64,000 bases of DNA from Bacteroidales bacterium (GTDB lineage: Bacteria > Bacteroidota > Bacteroidia > Bacteroidales > P3): NCBI GenBank assembly GCA_017483575.1, contig JAFUWF010000017.1:62001-126000 (forward strand), given 5' to 3'. Below the pieces are notes generated by a model. That model saw nothing but the letters and a program-made list of their open reading frames with translations, searched no databases and was not told where the DNA came from. The translations under genes were made by a program, and so were the position numbers. Below, one piece after another: positions 50,804 through 61,297 of this stretch (position 1 is its first letter; every line of letters begins with the position of its first letter).

Positions 50804-52002
50804 AAAAGAAAGCATTATTAATCGTTGTATTCCTCGTTTGTTGCTGCTCCATGCAAGCGCAATATTCCACATTGCAAGACTATCCGTTCTTATACAAATA
50901 CAGGTGGGATTCTGTCGGTGCTGCTTACAATGGGGACACTTGTATAGTAGAGGATTTCATTAAAGGTTTTCGAACCGATTTACCAAAAGAGATCGCCTTT
51001 TACCAACACACCGACACACCTCTTAGAGCCGTCGGAATAGCATGGGGATATTTGCCGTCCACACCTGAATACTCATATTGCCTATCATTATATGAGCCCG
51101 ATTTAAAAACGAAACTTGGTGAAATTCATAGCGGCTATTTTAGCGATTATTTTTTTGAATGGACTTCCGATACCAACTATCATCTATTTGTTTTGCCAGG
51201 GAAAAATACGTGTCATACAAATTTCATTCTAATACCAGTCACGCAAATGGTTCTCAAATATGCTTACTTTGATACGCCTGTTGAGGTGGATGGCGATTTC
51301 TATCTTGGATTCTCCGAGATTTACAACTCGAATAATCTTGTGGGTAATTTTTCATTTGTACACGAATTACACGAAGTTCCTTACCATATTGGGAACTATC
51401 CGTACAAACTGAGGACGGACACCAGATGGGAGGACGATACGCTTGACCGTGAACTGCCCGAGATTTTTCTCATCATCGAGCCGGAATGCAGGGCTGTGGA
51501 GAGCGTGAGGGTGACAACAGATTCCACCGGATGTATCCGTGCAGCGTGGGACAGTCTACCCTGGCAGGACCTCTGGGTAGCACGTCTTGCAGGACCCTCA
51601 GGCGAACGATACGACACCCTTGACACAACCGTCCACACCTACTGCGGCCTCAACCCCAATGAACACTACGAGATCAGCATACAGGCACGCTGCTATCGTC
51701 CCGGAGGACGCAACTGGTCGGAGTGGAGTCCCTCAGTGTCCCTCGGCAGAGCCGGTATTCCCTTAGTGAATGAAGTCAAAGCACATTTAGCAGTGTTTCC
51801 CAATCCCGCCACGGGGATGCTCCAGGTGGAGGGCGATGAGGGGCAACTGCAGTTGTTGGACCTCCATGGACGTGAGGTGATGGCCTGCGGCCTACAAAGC
51901 TCCCACACCAGGATGGATGTCTCCACCCTGCCCCGCGGCGTATACCTGCTGCGGCTGGTTACTGATACGGGGACAGCGACACGTCGCGTGGTGATTTTGT
52001 AA
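50794..52002 (+). CDS. T9SS-sorted surface protein of cassette B
   Basis: 402 residues from ATG 50794 (an ATG at 50785 is in the same frame). Signal MSLKKKALLIVVFLVCCCSM. The N-terminal part parallels the 37506 protein (YFDTPVEVDGDFYLGFSEIY). A fibronectin III-like domain, absent from the cassette A protein, lies about residues 235-320 (ECRAVESVRVTTDSTGCIRA, GLNPNEHYEISIQARCYRPG). The end FPNPATGMLQVEGDEGQLQL to YLLRLVTDTGTATRRVVIL is a type A sorting domain. Base composition shifts from AT-rich to GC-rich within the gene near 51400, as if an AT-rich 5' module had been joined to a local T9SS tail. Confidence 0.8.
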   Translation: MSLKKKALLIVVFLVCCCSMQAQYSTLQDYPFLYKYRWDSVGAAYNGDTCIVEDFIKGFRTDLPKEIAFYQHTDTPLRAVGIAWGYLPSTPEYSYCLSLYEPDLKTKLGEIHSGYFSDYFFEWTSDTNYHLFVLPGKNTCHTNFILIPVTQMVLKYAYFDTPVEVDGDFYLGFSEIYNSNNLVGNFSFVHELHEVPYHIGNYPYKLRTDTRWEDDTLDRELPEIFLIIEPECRAVESVRVTTDSTGCIRAAWDSLPWQDLWVARLAGPSGERYDTLDTTVHTYCGLNPNEHYEISIQARCYRPGGRNWSEWSPSVSLGRAGIPLVNEVKAHLAVFPNPATGMLQVEGDEGQLQLLDLHGREVMACGLQSSHTRMDVSTLPRGVYLLRLVTDTGTATRRVVIL

Positions 52003-52008
52003 ACCGAA

Positions 52009-52036
52009 GGCCAGCGTTGCTGCTGGCCTTTGTTTT
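52009..52036 (+). terminator. Intrinsic terminator after cassette B
   Basis: GGCCAGC (52009-52015) / GCTGGCC (52022-52028), loop GTTGCT, then TTTGTTTTTTT. It lies between two convergent genes. Confidence 0.88.
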
Positions 52037-52038
52037 TT

Positions 52039-52857
52039 TCAGTACTGTTCTTTTTCGTTGGGGAAGTCACCGCTTTTGACGTCGGCCACGTAGTGGCGGA
52101 TGGCGTTGGAGATGTCCTCGCCGAAGGTGCCGTAGGTGCGCAGGTAGCGGGGCTTGAACTGCTGGGTGATGGCCAGCATGTCCTGAAGTACGAGGACCTG
52201 TCCGTCGGTGTGCATGCCGGCGCCGATGCCGATGGTGGGTATTTTCAGTTCGCCTGTGACTTCGGCGGCGAGCTTGGCGGGAATCTTCTCGAGCACGAGG
52301 GCGAAGCAGCCGGCTTCCTGGAGGATGAGGGCGTCTTTCTTCACGCGGTCGGCCTCATCCTTCTCGGTGGCGCGGACGGCGTAGGTGCCGAACTTGTTGA
52401 TGCTCTGCGGCGTGAGGCCGAGGTGTCCCATGATGGGGATGCCGGCAGAGAGGATGCGCTGCACGCTTTCGAGGATTTCCTCGCCGCCTTCCATCTTGAT
52501 GGCGTCGGCACCGGTCTCCTTCATGATGCGTATGGCGGAGGCCAGGGCCTGCTTGGAGTTGCCCTGGTAGGTGCCGAAGGGCATGTCGACGACCACGAGG
52601 GCGCGCTTGACGGCGCGGACCACGGAGGTGGCGTAGACAATCATTTCGTCGAGGGTGATGGGGAGGGTGGTTTTGTGGCCCTGCATGACATTGGCGGCGG
52701 AGTCGCCGACGAGGACCACGTCGATCTTGGTGCTCTCGACGAGCGAGGCCATGGAGTAGTCGTAGGCCGTAATCATAGCTATTTTTTCGCCGTGGAGCTT
52801 CATGTTCTGAAGCACACGCGTTGTAACCTTAGTCACATCTGTCTGTAAATAAGCCAT
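52039..52857 (-). CDS. panB: 3-methyl-2-oxobutanoate hydroxymethyltransferase
   Basis: 272 residues. [39 protein letters not shown] (metal-binding Asp), [29 protein letters not shown] and [20 protein letters not shown] are PanB signatures. It transfers a methylene group from 5,10-methylene-THF to ketoisovalerate in pantothenate synthesis, in the cytoplasm. Upstream (52858-52907) a weak seven-base periodicity of AAAATGA/AATTAAG units is seen. Confidence 0.95.
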   Translation of the reverse strand: MAYLQTDVTKVTTRVLQNMKLHGEKIAMITAYDYSMASLVESTKIDVVLVGDSAANVMQGHKTTLPITLDEMIVYATSVVRAVKRALVVVDMPFGTYQGNSKQALASAIRIMKETGADAIKMEGGEEILESVQRILSAGIPIMGHLGLTPQSINKFGTYAVRATEKDEADRVKKDALILQEAGCFALVLEKIPAKLAAEVTGELKIPTIGIGAGMHTDGQVLVLQDMLAITQQFKPRYLRTYGTFGEDISNAIRHYVADVKSGDFPNEKEQY

Positions 52858-52907
52858 TTTTAAAAATGAAGATTAAAAATGAAAATTAAGATTTAAGTAA
52901 CAATTGT

Positions 52908-54175
52908 TCAGTCGATGATTTCGTCGGGGTTGATGTTCTTGCGCTTCTCCTCGCGGGGCTGGGAGTCCTCCTCCTGCTCGGGGACGATGCGGAAGAGGTC
53001 GCGGAGGGCCTTGCGGAGCTCGTAGCCGCCGCGCTTGTCGACGCGATAGGCCACAAAGAAGCGGCGCCCCACGGCGAAGGAGGCCGCCTCGGTGGGCGAG
53101 TCGACCTCGAAGAAGTAGTCCTTCAGTTCCTTCTCGGAGATGCGCTTGCCGAGGTAGATGGTGTCGAACTGGGCCACGTTGATGGGGGCCTGGAGCATGA
53201 GCTCGCCCTTGCCGGGCATCTTGCGGGTGGGCAGGGCTTTGTATTCGATGCCGCGCGAGGTTTTCACCTTGGCGAAGAACTTCAGCTTGGAGGCCACCTG
53301 TTCGGGGGTGGCGGGGATGCGTATGTAGATGGAGTCCTTCTGGGGCTCCTCGCACTCGTCAAGGCGGCGGCCGTAGTTGCTGCTGACGACGACGTAGCCG
53401 GCCTGGACAAGGATTTGTTTCGGATGGGGAATGAGGCTGTAGCGTTCCACGGTGGTGCGGTAGTCGAGGTGGTCGTCCACCTTGATCTGGATGTCGCTAG
53501 GGCAGGTGTCCTTGGTGCCGCTGACGGAGTAGACGGAGCCTTTGGCAAGGAAGAGGCTGGCGTAGTAGCCGCGCACGAGGCTGTCGGCAGCCGGGACGAA
53601 GCATCCGCGGGCCGCGCCGATGCACTCGTCGGGGTCATTGCGGAAGGTGACGAGGATGGAATTGGTGAGGTCGACGCTCTTGTTGAGTTTCAGACGTTCG
53701 CCGGGGAGGGTGGCGCAGTCGTAGACGGCCGTTGCCGTAGGCACCTCGAAGCGGAGCGTCTCGACGGAGTCGCCGTGGCAGGAGCAATGGATGGGGTTTT
53801 GCGCATAGCGTATGGGGAAGGGGGCGCGGCAACGCATGGAGAAGTAGCGCAGGACGGACTCGACACGCTTGTTGCCCAGCACCTCGTCGGCGCCGGCATA
53901 GCTTTCCACCACCATGGTGTAGAGCATGGGGTTCTGCTCGGAGAAGGCGATGCGATAGGCGGAATCCAGGAGGTCGAGGTGGTTGACGCTGTAGGTGGAG
54001 TCGTTGCCCTGACAGGTGAGCAGGAGGTAGAAGACCTGGGGGTTGGTGAGGGCCTTCCGCATGTCCTTGACGGGCTTGTCTGCAGGCACATAGAGGCCGG
54101 ACTGCGCCCTCAGGGCGAACGGCGTGAGGTGAAAGGCGAAAACTGAAATTATGGCCGCGGCCATCAATATCTTTT

Positions 54176-54179
<4 letters not shown>
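52908..54179 (-). CDS. Secreted protein of unknown function at the end of the chaperone operon
   Basis: 423 residues, signal MKKILMAAAIISVFAFHLTP..ALRAQ with a heptamer-encoded core. No domain is recognised with confidence; features are a Cys-containing segment (MRCRAPFPIRYAQNPIHCSC) and a charged tail (VPEQEEDSQPREEKRKNINP). Its ATG overlaps the MoxR stop as ATGA (54176-54179), so it is translated with MoxR and the SurA genes. Confidence 0.7.
54121..54148 (-). repeat. Heptamer-type array in the 52908 signal peptide
   Basis: GGCGTGA, GGTGAAA, GGCGAAA, ACTGAAA on the plus strand: four diverged seven-base units (28 bases) in the hydrophobic core. Confidence 0.7.
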
Positions 54180-55126
<947 letters not shown>

Positions 55127-55131
55127 AGCTT

Positions 55132-56508
55132 TTACTGGATATTGATTTGCAGGTTGGGGAAAGAGCAGTCCTTGTATTCGTCGGCCAGACGGATATAGGT
55201 GCGTTTGGCCTGTTTGCGGGCCCATTCGAGCATCCGTTTCTGCTTGGCGGCGGCGAGGGCGGCATTGTAGATGTTGTCGTAGTCGTCGGTGAGGTTGGCC
55301 TTGTGGGCGGGGTACTTGCGGTTGAGGCGCACAATGCGGTAGGCGTCGCGGCTGTCCTCGGTCTTGAAGGCGGTGGCATTGGAGATGTCGCCTACATCCA
55401 TACCCTGCACGCCGATGGCATAATAGCTCTCCTTGAGGGCCTCGGCGTCGAAGCGGTTGCTGCCGTCGGTGCTGTTGGTCACCGTGCCGCCCTGCTTGGC
55501 GCTGTTGGCGGTGCTGTACTGCTTGGCGGCATCCTCGAAGGAGAGGTGGCCGGCGCGGATTTCGGAGGCGATGCTGTCGAGCTTCATGCGGGTGCGCAGC
55601 AGGTCCTCGGAGGAGACCTTGGGGATGATGAGGATATGGCGGGCGTTGATGGTGTTGCCACGGCGCTCGATAAGCTGGATGATGTGGAAGCCGAACTGGG
55701 TCTCGATGATGGGCGACACCTCGCCAGGCTTCAGGGCAAAGGCTGCCGACTCGAACTCGGCGACCATGCGGCCACGGGGGAAGAATCCGAGTTCACCGCC
55801 CTTACGTGCGGAACCGGGGTCCTGCGAATAGAGGGCGGCGAGCATAGAGAAGCTCTCGCCCTTGATGATACGCTCGCGGAGCTCGGCGAGCTCGGCACGT
55901 ACACGGTCGCGTTCGGTTTCGGGGATGGTGGGCTGGATGACGATTTCGGAGATTTCGTAGCGTTCGGGCATCATGGGGAGGCTGTCGGCGGGGAGCGAGT
56001 TGAAGAACTCCGTCACCTCGGCAGGCGTCACCTTGACGTTCTCGGTGATGTTGTACTCGACGCTGCGGCTGAGGAGGTTGGTGCGGATCATGCGGTCGTA
56101 CTGTTCCTTCAGCTCGTCGTAGGCAAAGCCTGTGGCTTCGCGGATGGCCTCCTTGGAGCCGTAGCGCTCCAGGTCGCTCTGGAGGAAGCTTTCGAGGTAC
56201 TGGTTCACCTCCTCGTCGCTCACCTCGACACTGTCCACCTCGCCCTTGTGGACCATGAGCTGGGTGAGGATGAGGTTCTCGAGGATGGCGCAGCGGTTGG
56301 TCTGGGCATCGGTCATGCCGGAGCGCAGGCGCATCTGGGCAAAGGAACGCTCGATGTCGGAATACTTCACAATGTTCTTTCCCACCACGGCGGCCACGCC
56401 GTCCACAAGGGTGCCGGCAGGCTTCTGCGGCTGCGCAAAGGCAGGCGTTGCCACAAGGTGAAGGAGAAGAATCAAGGCCGCAAGGGCCGGATATGTGGTC
56501 TTTTTCAT
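55132..56508 (-). CDS. SurA-like periplasmic peptidyl-prolyl isomerase
   Basis: 458 residues, signal [25 protein letters not shown] SurA N-terminal region ([20 protein letters not shown]) is followed by two parvulin domains ([54 protein letters not shown]; and [20 protein letters not shown]..). It chaperones outer-membrane proteins through the periplasm, fitting the many barrels and T9SS proteins nearby. Eight bases separate it from the next gene upstream. Confidence 0.9.
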   Translation of the reverse strand: MKKTTYPALAALILLLHLVATPAFAQPQKPAGTLVDGVAAVVGKNIVKYSDIERSFAQMRLRSGMTDAQTNRCAILENLILTQLMVHKGEVDSVEVSDEEVNQYLESFLQSDLERYGSKEAIREATGFAYDELKEQYDRMIRTNLLSRSVEYNITENVKVTPAEVTEFFNSLPADSLPMMPERYEISEIVIQPTIPETERDRVRAELAELRERIIKGESFSMLAALYSQDPGSARKGGELGFFPRGRMVAEFESAAFALKPGEVSPIIETQFGFHIIQLIERRGNTINARHILIIPKVSSEDLLRTRMKLDSIASEIRAGHLSFEDAAKQYSTANSAKQGGTVTNSTDGSNRFDAEALKESYYAIGVQGMDVGDISNATAFKTEDSRDAYRIVRLNRKYPAHKANLTDDYDNIYNAALAAAKQKRMLEWARKQAKRTYIRLADEYKDCSFPNLQINIQ

Positions 56509-56516
56509 CGGAATGC

Positions 56517-57386
56517 TTATAGTTTACGTTTCACATAGCCTCCTTTCTCGGCCTCGGCGAGGAGGTCGGAACGGAGTTTGTTGAGAATGTCTATCTTTCT
56601 GTGGTTGACGATGATGGCACGGATGTTGTCGCGCTGGATCTCGATGGGCGAGGTCTCGTCGGTGACCTTGTAGTCGAGGATGCGGGCGGCGTAGAAGAGA
56701 GAATCGTCGGAGAGGGTGATGGTGCGGTGCTGACGCAGGAAGAGCTGCTCGTTGTAGGCGGTGACGGGGATGACAGTTTGCAGGGAGACGAACGGCATCC
56801 ATGCCGAGGCATCGTAATAGCCGCTGAAACCGTTGCGCGAAGCGGTCTCTTCGAGTTCGAGGACATCGCCGTCGCCGAAGGTGCCGCGAAGCACTATCTT
56901 CTTGATTTTGGCCACGGCGGGGCTCTTCACCGGAGCAGTGACGTAGACAGCCTTCACGATGCTGCTCTTCAGGAGGAACTCGCTCTTGTGGGCGTTGTAG
57001 TATTCTTCTATCTGGCTGTCGGTGACGGTGGTGTCTATCAGCTGGTCGACAATCTGGCGCTCGTAGGCGTAGACCAGGAGGTTGTTCTTGTACTCCTGAA
57101 GCTCGCGCGAGAAATCGTTCTCCACGTTCTTGCGGGCCTTGGTCAGGATGACGGCCTGACGGATCCACTGGTCGACATAGTTCTGGACAACGGTCATGCT
57201 GTCCTCGGAGGCGAGGCCGGCCGGCACCAGTCCTTCGATGTCGCTGCGGTGGAGCTCAAGGTCGTACACCTTGGCCACCACGGGCGAGCCGTCGCCCGAC
57301 GATGACGAACAGGACGCCATCAGCAGGGCCACGGCCACCAGCACGATGGTTGCCAAACGGTTAGAACTTGATTGCGCCAACGACAT
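56517..57386 (-). CDS. SurA-N-like lipoprotein
   Basis: 289 residues; lipobox MASC ([18 protein letters not shown]). The mature protein is helical and PpiC/SurA-N-like in pattern ([40 protein letters not shown]) but I see no full parvulin active site. Probably a membrane-anchored chaperone subunit working with its two neighbours. Its 5' end overlaps the 3' end of the 57361 gene by 26 bases. Confidence 0.78.
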   Translation of the reverse strand: MSLAQSSSNRLATIVLVAVALLMASCSSSSGDGSPVVAKVYDLELHRSDIEGLVPAGLASEDSMTVVQNYVDQWIRQAVILTKARKNVENDFSRELQEYKNNLLVYAYERQIVDQLIDTTVTDSQIEEYYNAHKSEFLLKSSIVKAVYVTAPVKSPAVAKIKKIVLRGTFGDGDVLELEETASRNGFSGYYDASAWMPFVSLQTVIPVTAYNEQLFLRQHRTITLSDDSLFYAARILDYKVTDETSPIEIQRDNIRAIIVNHRKIDILNKLRSDLLAEAEKGGYVKRKL

Positions 57387-59454
57387 TCTTGTGGATTTTC
57401 ACTCTGTATTTGCTGCGGAGGTCCTTGTTGAGGTTCTCCTCCACTTCGTTCTGCCAGGCGTTGAGGTAGTAGCCGCGAGCTTCGAACTGCCCCTTGAGGC
57501 AGGGCGCTATGACGTCCTGCACCACGAGCAGACGATAGCCCTTGCCGGAGTGCACGGCGTAGACACCGAGCTTCCACTGGTCGTCGCCGAGCAGGTCCTG
57601 ACGGGTCTGTTCCACCACCTCGACGCTGTTCTTGATGGGCTCAGCCACTTCGCACTTCTTCTTGTCGACCTTCTTCATGAGTGCATCCTGCATGTCGGAC
57701 ATGGAGAGGTTCTTACTGAGGGACTTGCGGAGAATCTTCACAGCCTTGTCGGAATCGAGGCAACGGCTGTCCTCGACGTCAAAGACAACCACACGCGCAC
57801 GTGTACGCCAAAAATATATGGAATCGCCGGGCACGGAGAGGCTCTTCTTGGCGCTCTCGCGGCCGTAGAAGTCGGCAAATCCGGCGCTGTCCTTGATGGC
57901 CTTGGTCCAGATCATCTTCTCGTTATAGTTGAAAATCAACAGGCCGCGGCGATACTCATTCACGAGCTCGGCAAAATCGGGATGTTCCTTCTCCAGCTGG
58001 CTGTCGGCATAGGCGATGGTGATGCTGTCGAGGAAGTCCTCATAGCGCTGTCGGGCATAGAAGGAGAGCTCCGTGCGAGGGGTGCGTTTCTGCGAGCGAC
58101 GGACAAAGTCGACCACATCGAGCAGACGGTATTCCTTGCCGGGGACACGTGCCAACACGGGGTTCACGGTGAAGACCGAATCGGGCTCCGACCACTTGCC
58201 GGTGAAGACCTTGTCGTTGAGATGGGCCGTCAGACTGTCGAGGCTGGCCTGCATCACAACGGGTTGTTTCTTCGCTTTCTTCTTGCCTTTCTGAGGCACG
58301 GGGGTGGTGGTCAGGTCGACCACACCGTATTTCTTCATGGCTGCGGAGGCAAATGCCTTGCGGGAGGCGCTGCCACGCGGGTCGCGCACCATGCGCTGAC
58401 GGTAGTAGGGCTCCAGTTTCTCGAACTCGGGGCGTTCCTCACGCTTGACCAGCTTCACCAGGTGCCATCCGTACTGCGTATAGAAGGGGTGCGACACCTC
58501 GCCCTCCTGCAGCTTGCTGATGATGGTGATGTACTCGGAAGGCAACTGGCGCATCTCCACATTCTCCAGCAGACCGCCGCTATTGGCCGTGGAATAGTCG
58601 TCGCTCTGGCGTGCCACAATCTCGAAGGGAGTGCCGGACTGCAGACGGTCGTAGATGGAGGTCATTTCGGCACGCGAATTGTGATTGCGGTTCCAGTAGT
58701 GCTGGATGGTGACCTTGCCGTAGTGCTTCACCTTCTCTATGACCTTGATGATATGGTATCCGAAACGGGTACGCACAGGCATGCTCAGTTCGCCCGGTTC
58801 CAGGCTGTAGGCCGCATTCTCGAAGGGATACACCATATCGAAAGCGGTGAAGTAGCCGAGGTCGCCCTCGTTGGGCTGCACCTTGGCTTGGGGGTCCACG
58901 CGACGGGCCTCCTCGATGGCCACATCGTGGAAGTTCTCGCCGTCCAACACACGCTTGCGCAGCTCGAGGGCGCGGTTGTACGCCGCCAGGGTGTCCTCAG
59001 GGTCGGCATCCGGGCCCACCTTCACCAGGATGTGCATGGCATGCACGGCATACTGGTTGCGGTCGTAGGCCTCGCGGAGAATGCGCGTCAGCATGGCGGA
59101 GTCGATGAGGTAGGGAGCCGCAAGCTCGGCGCGGTACTTGCCCAACTCGTCGCGCAAAGCGGCGGTGGTGTCAAGCCCCTGAACGTGGGCATCGCGCAGT
59201 TTGGCCTGGAAGTTGGCGTAGAGTTCCACGTATTCGTCCAGGGCGGCGCGCTTCTCGGCCTCGCTGGCCCCTTTGGCCACAAGGTTGTCGCCGACGGACT
59301 GCATGAAGTCCTTCATAAACTCCTGCTGGCGGATCTGCCGACCTCCAACCTCAACCACAACGGGATTGTCCTGGGCCTGGACGGTCGCATACTGAAAACC
59401 GAAAACCGAAAAGACGGCCGCAGCCAACAATATCTTCTTTTTCATCTGTTGCAA
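57361..59454 (-). CDS. Large PpiC/parvulin-domain periplasmic protein
   Basis: 697 residues, signal MKKKILLAAAVFSVFGFQYA..VQAQ with a heptamer-encoded core. Parvulin signatures occur twice: YAVHAMHILVKVGPDADPED with FGYHIIKVIEKVKH, and a diverged one near HYWNRNHNSRAEM with YGWHLVKLVKREE. A long C-terminal region is helical. It is the first of three adjacent SurA-like genes downstream of guaB. Confidence 0.88.
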   Translation of the reverse strand: MQQMKKKILLAAAVFSVFGFQYATVQAQDNPVVVEVGGRQIRQQEFMKDFMQSVGDNLVAKGASEAEKRAALDEYVELYANFQAKLRDAHVQGLDTTAALRDELGKYRAELAAPYLIDSAMLTRILREAYDRNQYAVHAMHILVKVGPDADPEDTLAAYNRALELRKRVLDGENFHDVAIEEARRVDPQAKVQPNEGDLGYFTAFDMVYPFENAAYSLEPGELSMPVRTRFGYHIIKVIEKVKHYGKVTIQHYWNRNHNSRAEMTSIYDRLQSGTPFEIVARQSDDYSTANSGGLLENVEMRQLPSEYITIISKLQEGEVSHPFYTQYGWHLVKLVKREERPEFEKLEPYYRQRMVRDPRGSASRKAFASAAMKKYGVVDLTTTPVPQKGKKKAKKQPVVMQASLDSLTAHLNDKVFTGKWSEPDSVFTVNPVLARVPGKEYRLLDVVDFVRRSQKRTPRTELSFYARQRYEDFLDSITIAYADSQLEKEHPDFAELVNEYRRGLLIFNYNEKMIWTKAIKDSAGFADFYGRESAKKSLSVPGDSIYFWRTRARVVVFDVEDSRCLDSDKAVKILRKSLSKNLSMSDMQDALMKKVDKKKCEVAEPIKNSVEVVEQTRQDLLGDDQWKLGVYAVHSGKGYRLLVVQDVIAPCLKGQFEARGYYLNAWQNEVEENLNKDLRSKYRVKIHKNVVGAIKF
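59391..59411 (-). repeat. ACTGAAA/ACCGAAA heptamer array in PpiC signal peptide
   Basis: ACTGAAA, ACCGAAA, ACCGAAA on the plus strand, encoding FSVFGFQ, the same position and period as in the barrel genes. Confidence 0.85.
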
Positions 59455-59481
59455 TAACTTAACTACTGTCTACTTAACAAC

Positions 59482-60954
59482 TTATCTGGAATAGTTCGGT
59501 GCCTCGCGGGTGATGGCGATGTCGTGCGGATGGCTCTCGGTGCGTCCGGCATCGGTGATGCGGATGAACTTGGCCTGCTGCAGGTCGCCGATGGTACGGC
59601 TGCCGGTGTAGCCCATGCCGGCCTTCAGGCCGCCCACCATCTGGTAGAGTATCTCGCCGAGGGTGCCTTTGTAGGGCACACGGCCCACGACGCCTTCGGG
59701 GACGAGCTTCTTGACGTCGGTCTCCTTGTCCTGGAAGTAGCGGTCCTTGGAGCCGCTCTGCATGGCCTCGAGGCTGCCCATGCCGCGGTAGCTCTTGAAC
59801 TTGCGGCCTTCGTAGATAATGGTCTCGCCGGGAGCCTCGTCGGTGCCGGCCACCAGGCTGCCCACCATGACGCTGCTGGCGCCGGCGGCCAGGGCCTTGA
59901 CGATGTCGCCGCTGTAGCGGATGCCGCCGTCGGCGATGACGGGCACGTCGTAGCCTTTCTGCTTCAGGGCGCCGCAGACCTCGCAGACGGCCGTCAACTG
60001 CGGCACGCCGATGCCGGCCACGATGCGCGTCGAGCAGATGCTTCCGGGTCCGATGCCCACCTTGATGGCGTCGGCGCCGGCCTCGGCCAGCATCAGGGCG
60101 GCCTCGCCGGTGGCGATGTTGCCCACGACGACGTCGATGTCCTTGTACTTGGCTTTCACGCTCTTCAGGGCTTCCACCACGCGGATGGAGTGGCCATGGG
60201 CGGTGTCAATGACGATGGCGTCGGCGCCGGCCTTCACCAGGGCGTCAACACGGTCCATCATGTCGGGCGTGATGCCCACGCCGGCGGCCACGCGCAGACG
60301 GCCGTTGCTGTCCTTGCAGGCGTTGGGACGCTCCTTGGTCTTCATGATGTCGCGATAGGTGATGAGGCCCATGAACTGGCCCTCGTCGTTCACCACGGGC
60401 AGCTTCTCGATCTTGTGCTGCTGCAGGATGTCGGTGGCCTCGGCAAAGGTGGTGCCGACATGGGTCGTGATGAGCTTGGTAATCATGATTTCGCTCAGCG
60501 GACGCTCCATGTCGCGCTCGAAGCGCAGGTCGCGGTTGGTCACCATGCCGATGAGCATCCGGTTCTCGTCGACGATGGGAATGCCGCCGATGCCGTACTC
60601 TTCCATCAGCTTCAAGGCATCCTTCACCTTGGCCTCTTTCGAGAGGGTGATGGGGTCGATGATCATGCCGTTCTCCGCACGCTTCACCTTGCGCACCTCG
60701 TTGGCCTGGCGCTCGATGCTCATGTTCTTGTGCAGCACGCCGATGCCGCCTTCCTGGGCCATGCCGATGGCCATGGCCGCCTCGGTCACGGTGTCCATGG
60801 CGGCGCTGACCAGCGGGGTGTTCAGCGTGATGTTTTTGGAAAAACGGGAAGCAACCGATACCTCGCGCGGGAGGATTTCGGAGTAAGCAGGGACGAGCAG
60901 CACGTCGTCGTAAGTGAGGCCTTCGCCTATGAATTTAGAAGTGTCTGTATACAT
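59482..60954 (-). CDS. guaB: IMP dehydrogenase
   Basis: 490 residues. [20 protein letters not shown], two CBS domains (about residues 95-210), and the active loop [20 protein letters not shown] with catalytic Cys are diagnostic; [18 protein letters not shown] follows. It oxidises IMP to XMP, the committed step to GMP. Upstream is a TATCTTTG box (60990-60997, minus strand). Confidence 0.97.
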   Translation of the reverse strand: MYTDTSKFIGEGLTYDDVLLVPAYSEILPREVSVASRFSKNITLNTPLVSAAMDTVTEAAMAIGMAQEGGIGVLHKNMSIERQANEVRKVKRAENGMIIDPITLSKEAKVKDALKLMEEYGIGGIPIVDENRMLIGMVTNRDLRFERDMERPLSEIMITKLITTHVGTTFAEATDILQQHKIEKLPVVNDEGQFMGLITYRDIMKTKERPNACKDSNGRLRVAAGVGITPDMMDRVDALVKAGADAIVIDTAHGHSIRVVEALKSVKAKYKDIDVVVGNIATGEAALMLAEAGADAIKVGIGPGSICSTRIVAGIGVPQLTAVCEVCGALKQKGYDVPVIADGGIRYSGDIVKALAAGASSVMVGSLVAGTDEAPGETIIYEGRKFKSYRGMGSLEAMQSGSKDRYFQDKETDVKKLVPEGVVGRVPYKGTLGEILYQMVGGLKAGMGYTGSRTIGDLQQAKFIRITDAGRTESHPHDIAITREAPNYSR

Positions 60955-60989
60955 GATTTATAAATTTTATTCTTAAAAATATTAATTTG

Positions 60990-60997
60990 CAAAGATA
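60990..60997 (-). promoter_or_regulatory. -7 promoter element of guaB
   Basis: Minus strand TATCTTTG, 35 bases before the ATG; only a weak CTTTC lies at the -33 distance. Confidence 0.55.
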
Positions 60998-61039
60998 CAA
61001 CTTTTTTTCGACATGGAAAGAAAAAATTATCACCATCAC

Positions 61040-61250
61040 CCTAAAAACCAACCTTACCACCTGATTATCAACCCTTAAACACCCAAAAAACTTTTTTCTG
61101 CACTTTTATCGGATTCCGATAAAAATCGCCACCAGACTAAATCGCAGATAATCAGCATCTTTGCCCTATCATACTCTTCCCATCCCCCTACCACTTTCTT
61201 ACCACTTTCCTACCACCCTTCACCGGAGAAAAAGATGGCCGGTTGTTGAT
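61040..61250 (+). repeat. Dispersed intergenic repeat, copy 4, with internal palindrome
   Basis: Blocks in order: ACCACCTGATTATCAACCCT (61051-61070, as copy 2), a 21-nt palindrome TTTTATCGG-ATT-CCGATAAAA (61104-61124) not seen in other copies, GATAATCAGCATC (as copy 3), ATCATACTCTTCCCATCCCC, CTACCAC/CTTACCAC units, and CCGGAGAAAAAGATGGCCGG. It fills the gap between guaB and the thioredoxin-like gene; no gene is seen here. Confidence 0.75.
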
Positions 61251-61272
61251 TAAAAATTTTTTTGTATCTTTG
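61243..61272 (+). promoter_or_regulatory. Promoter of the thioredoxin-like gene
   Basis: TTG (61243-61245), 19-nt spacer, TATCTTTG (61265-61272): consensus, 25 bases before ATG 61298. The -33 box lies at the edge of the dispersed repeat. Confidence 0.75.
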
Positions 61273-61297
61273 CACCCGTTAATTAATATTGAACAAA

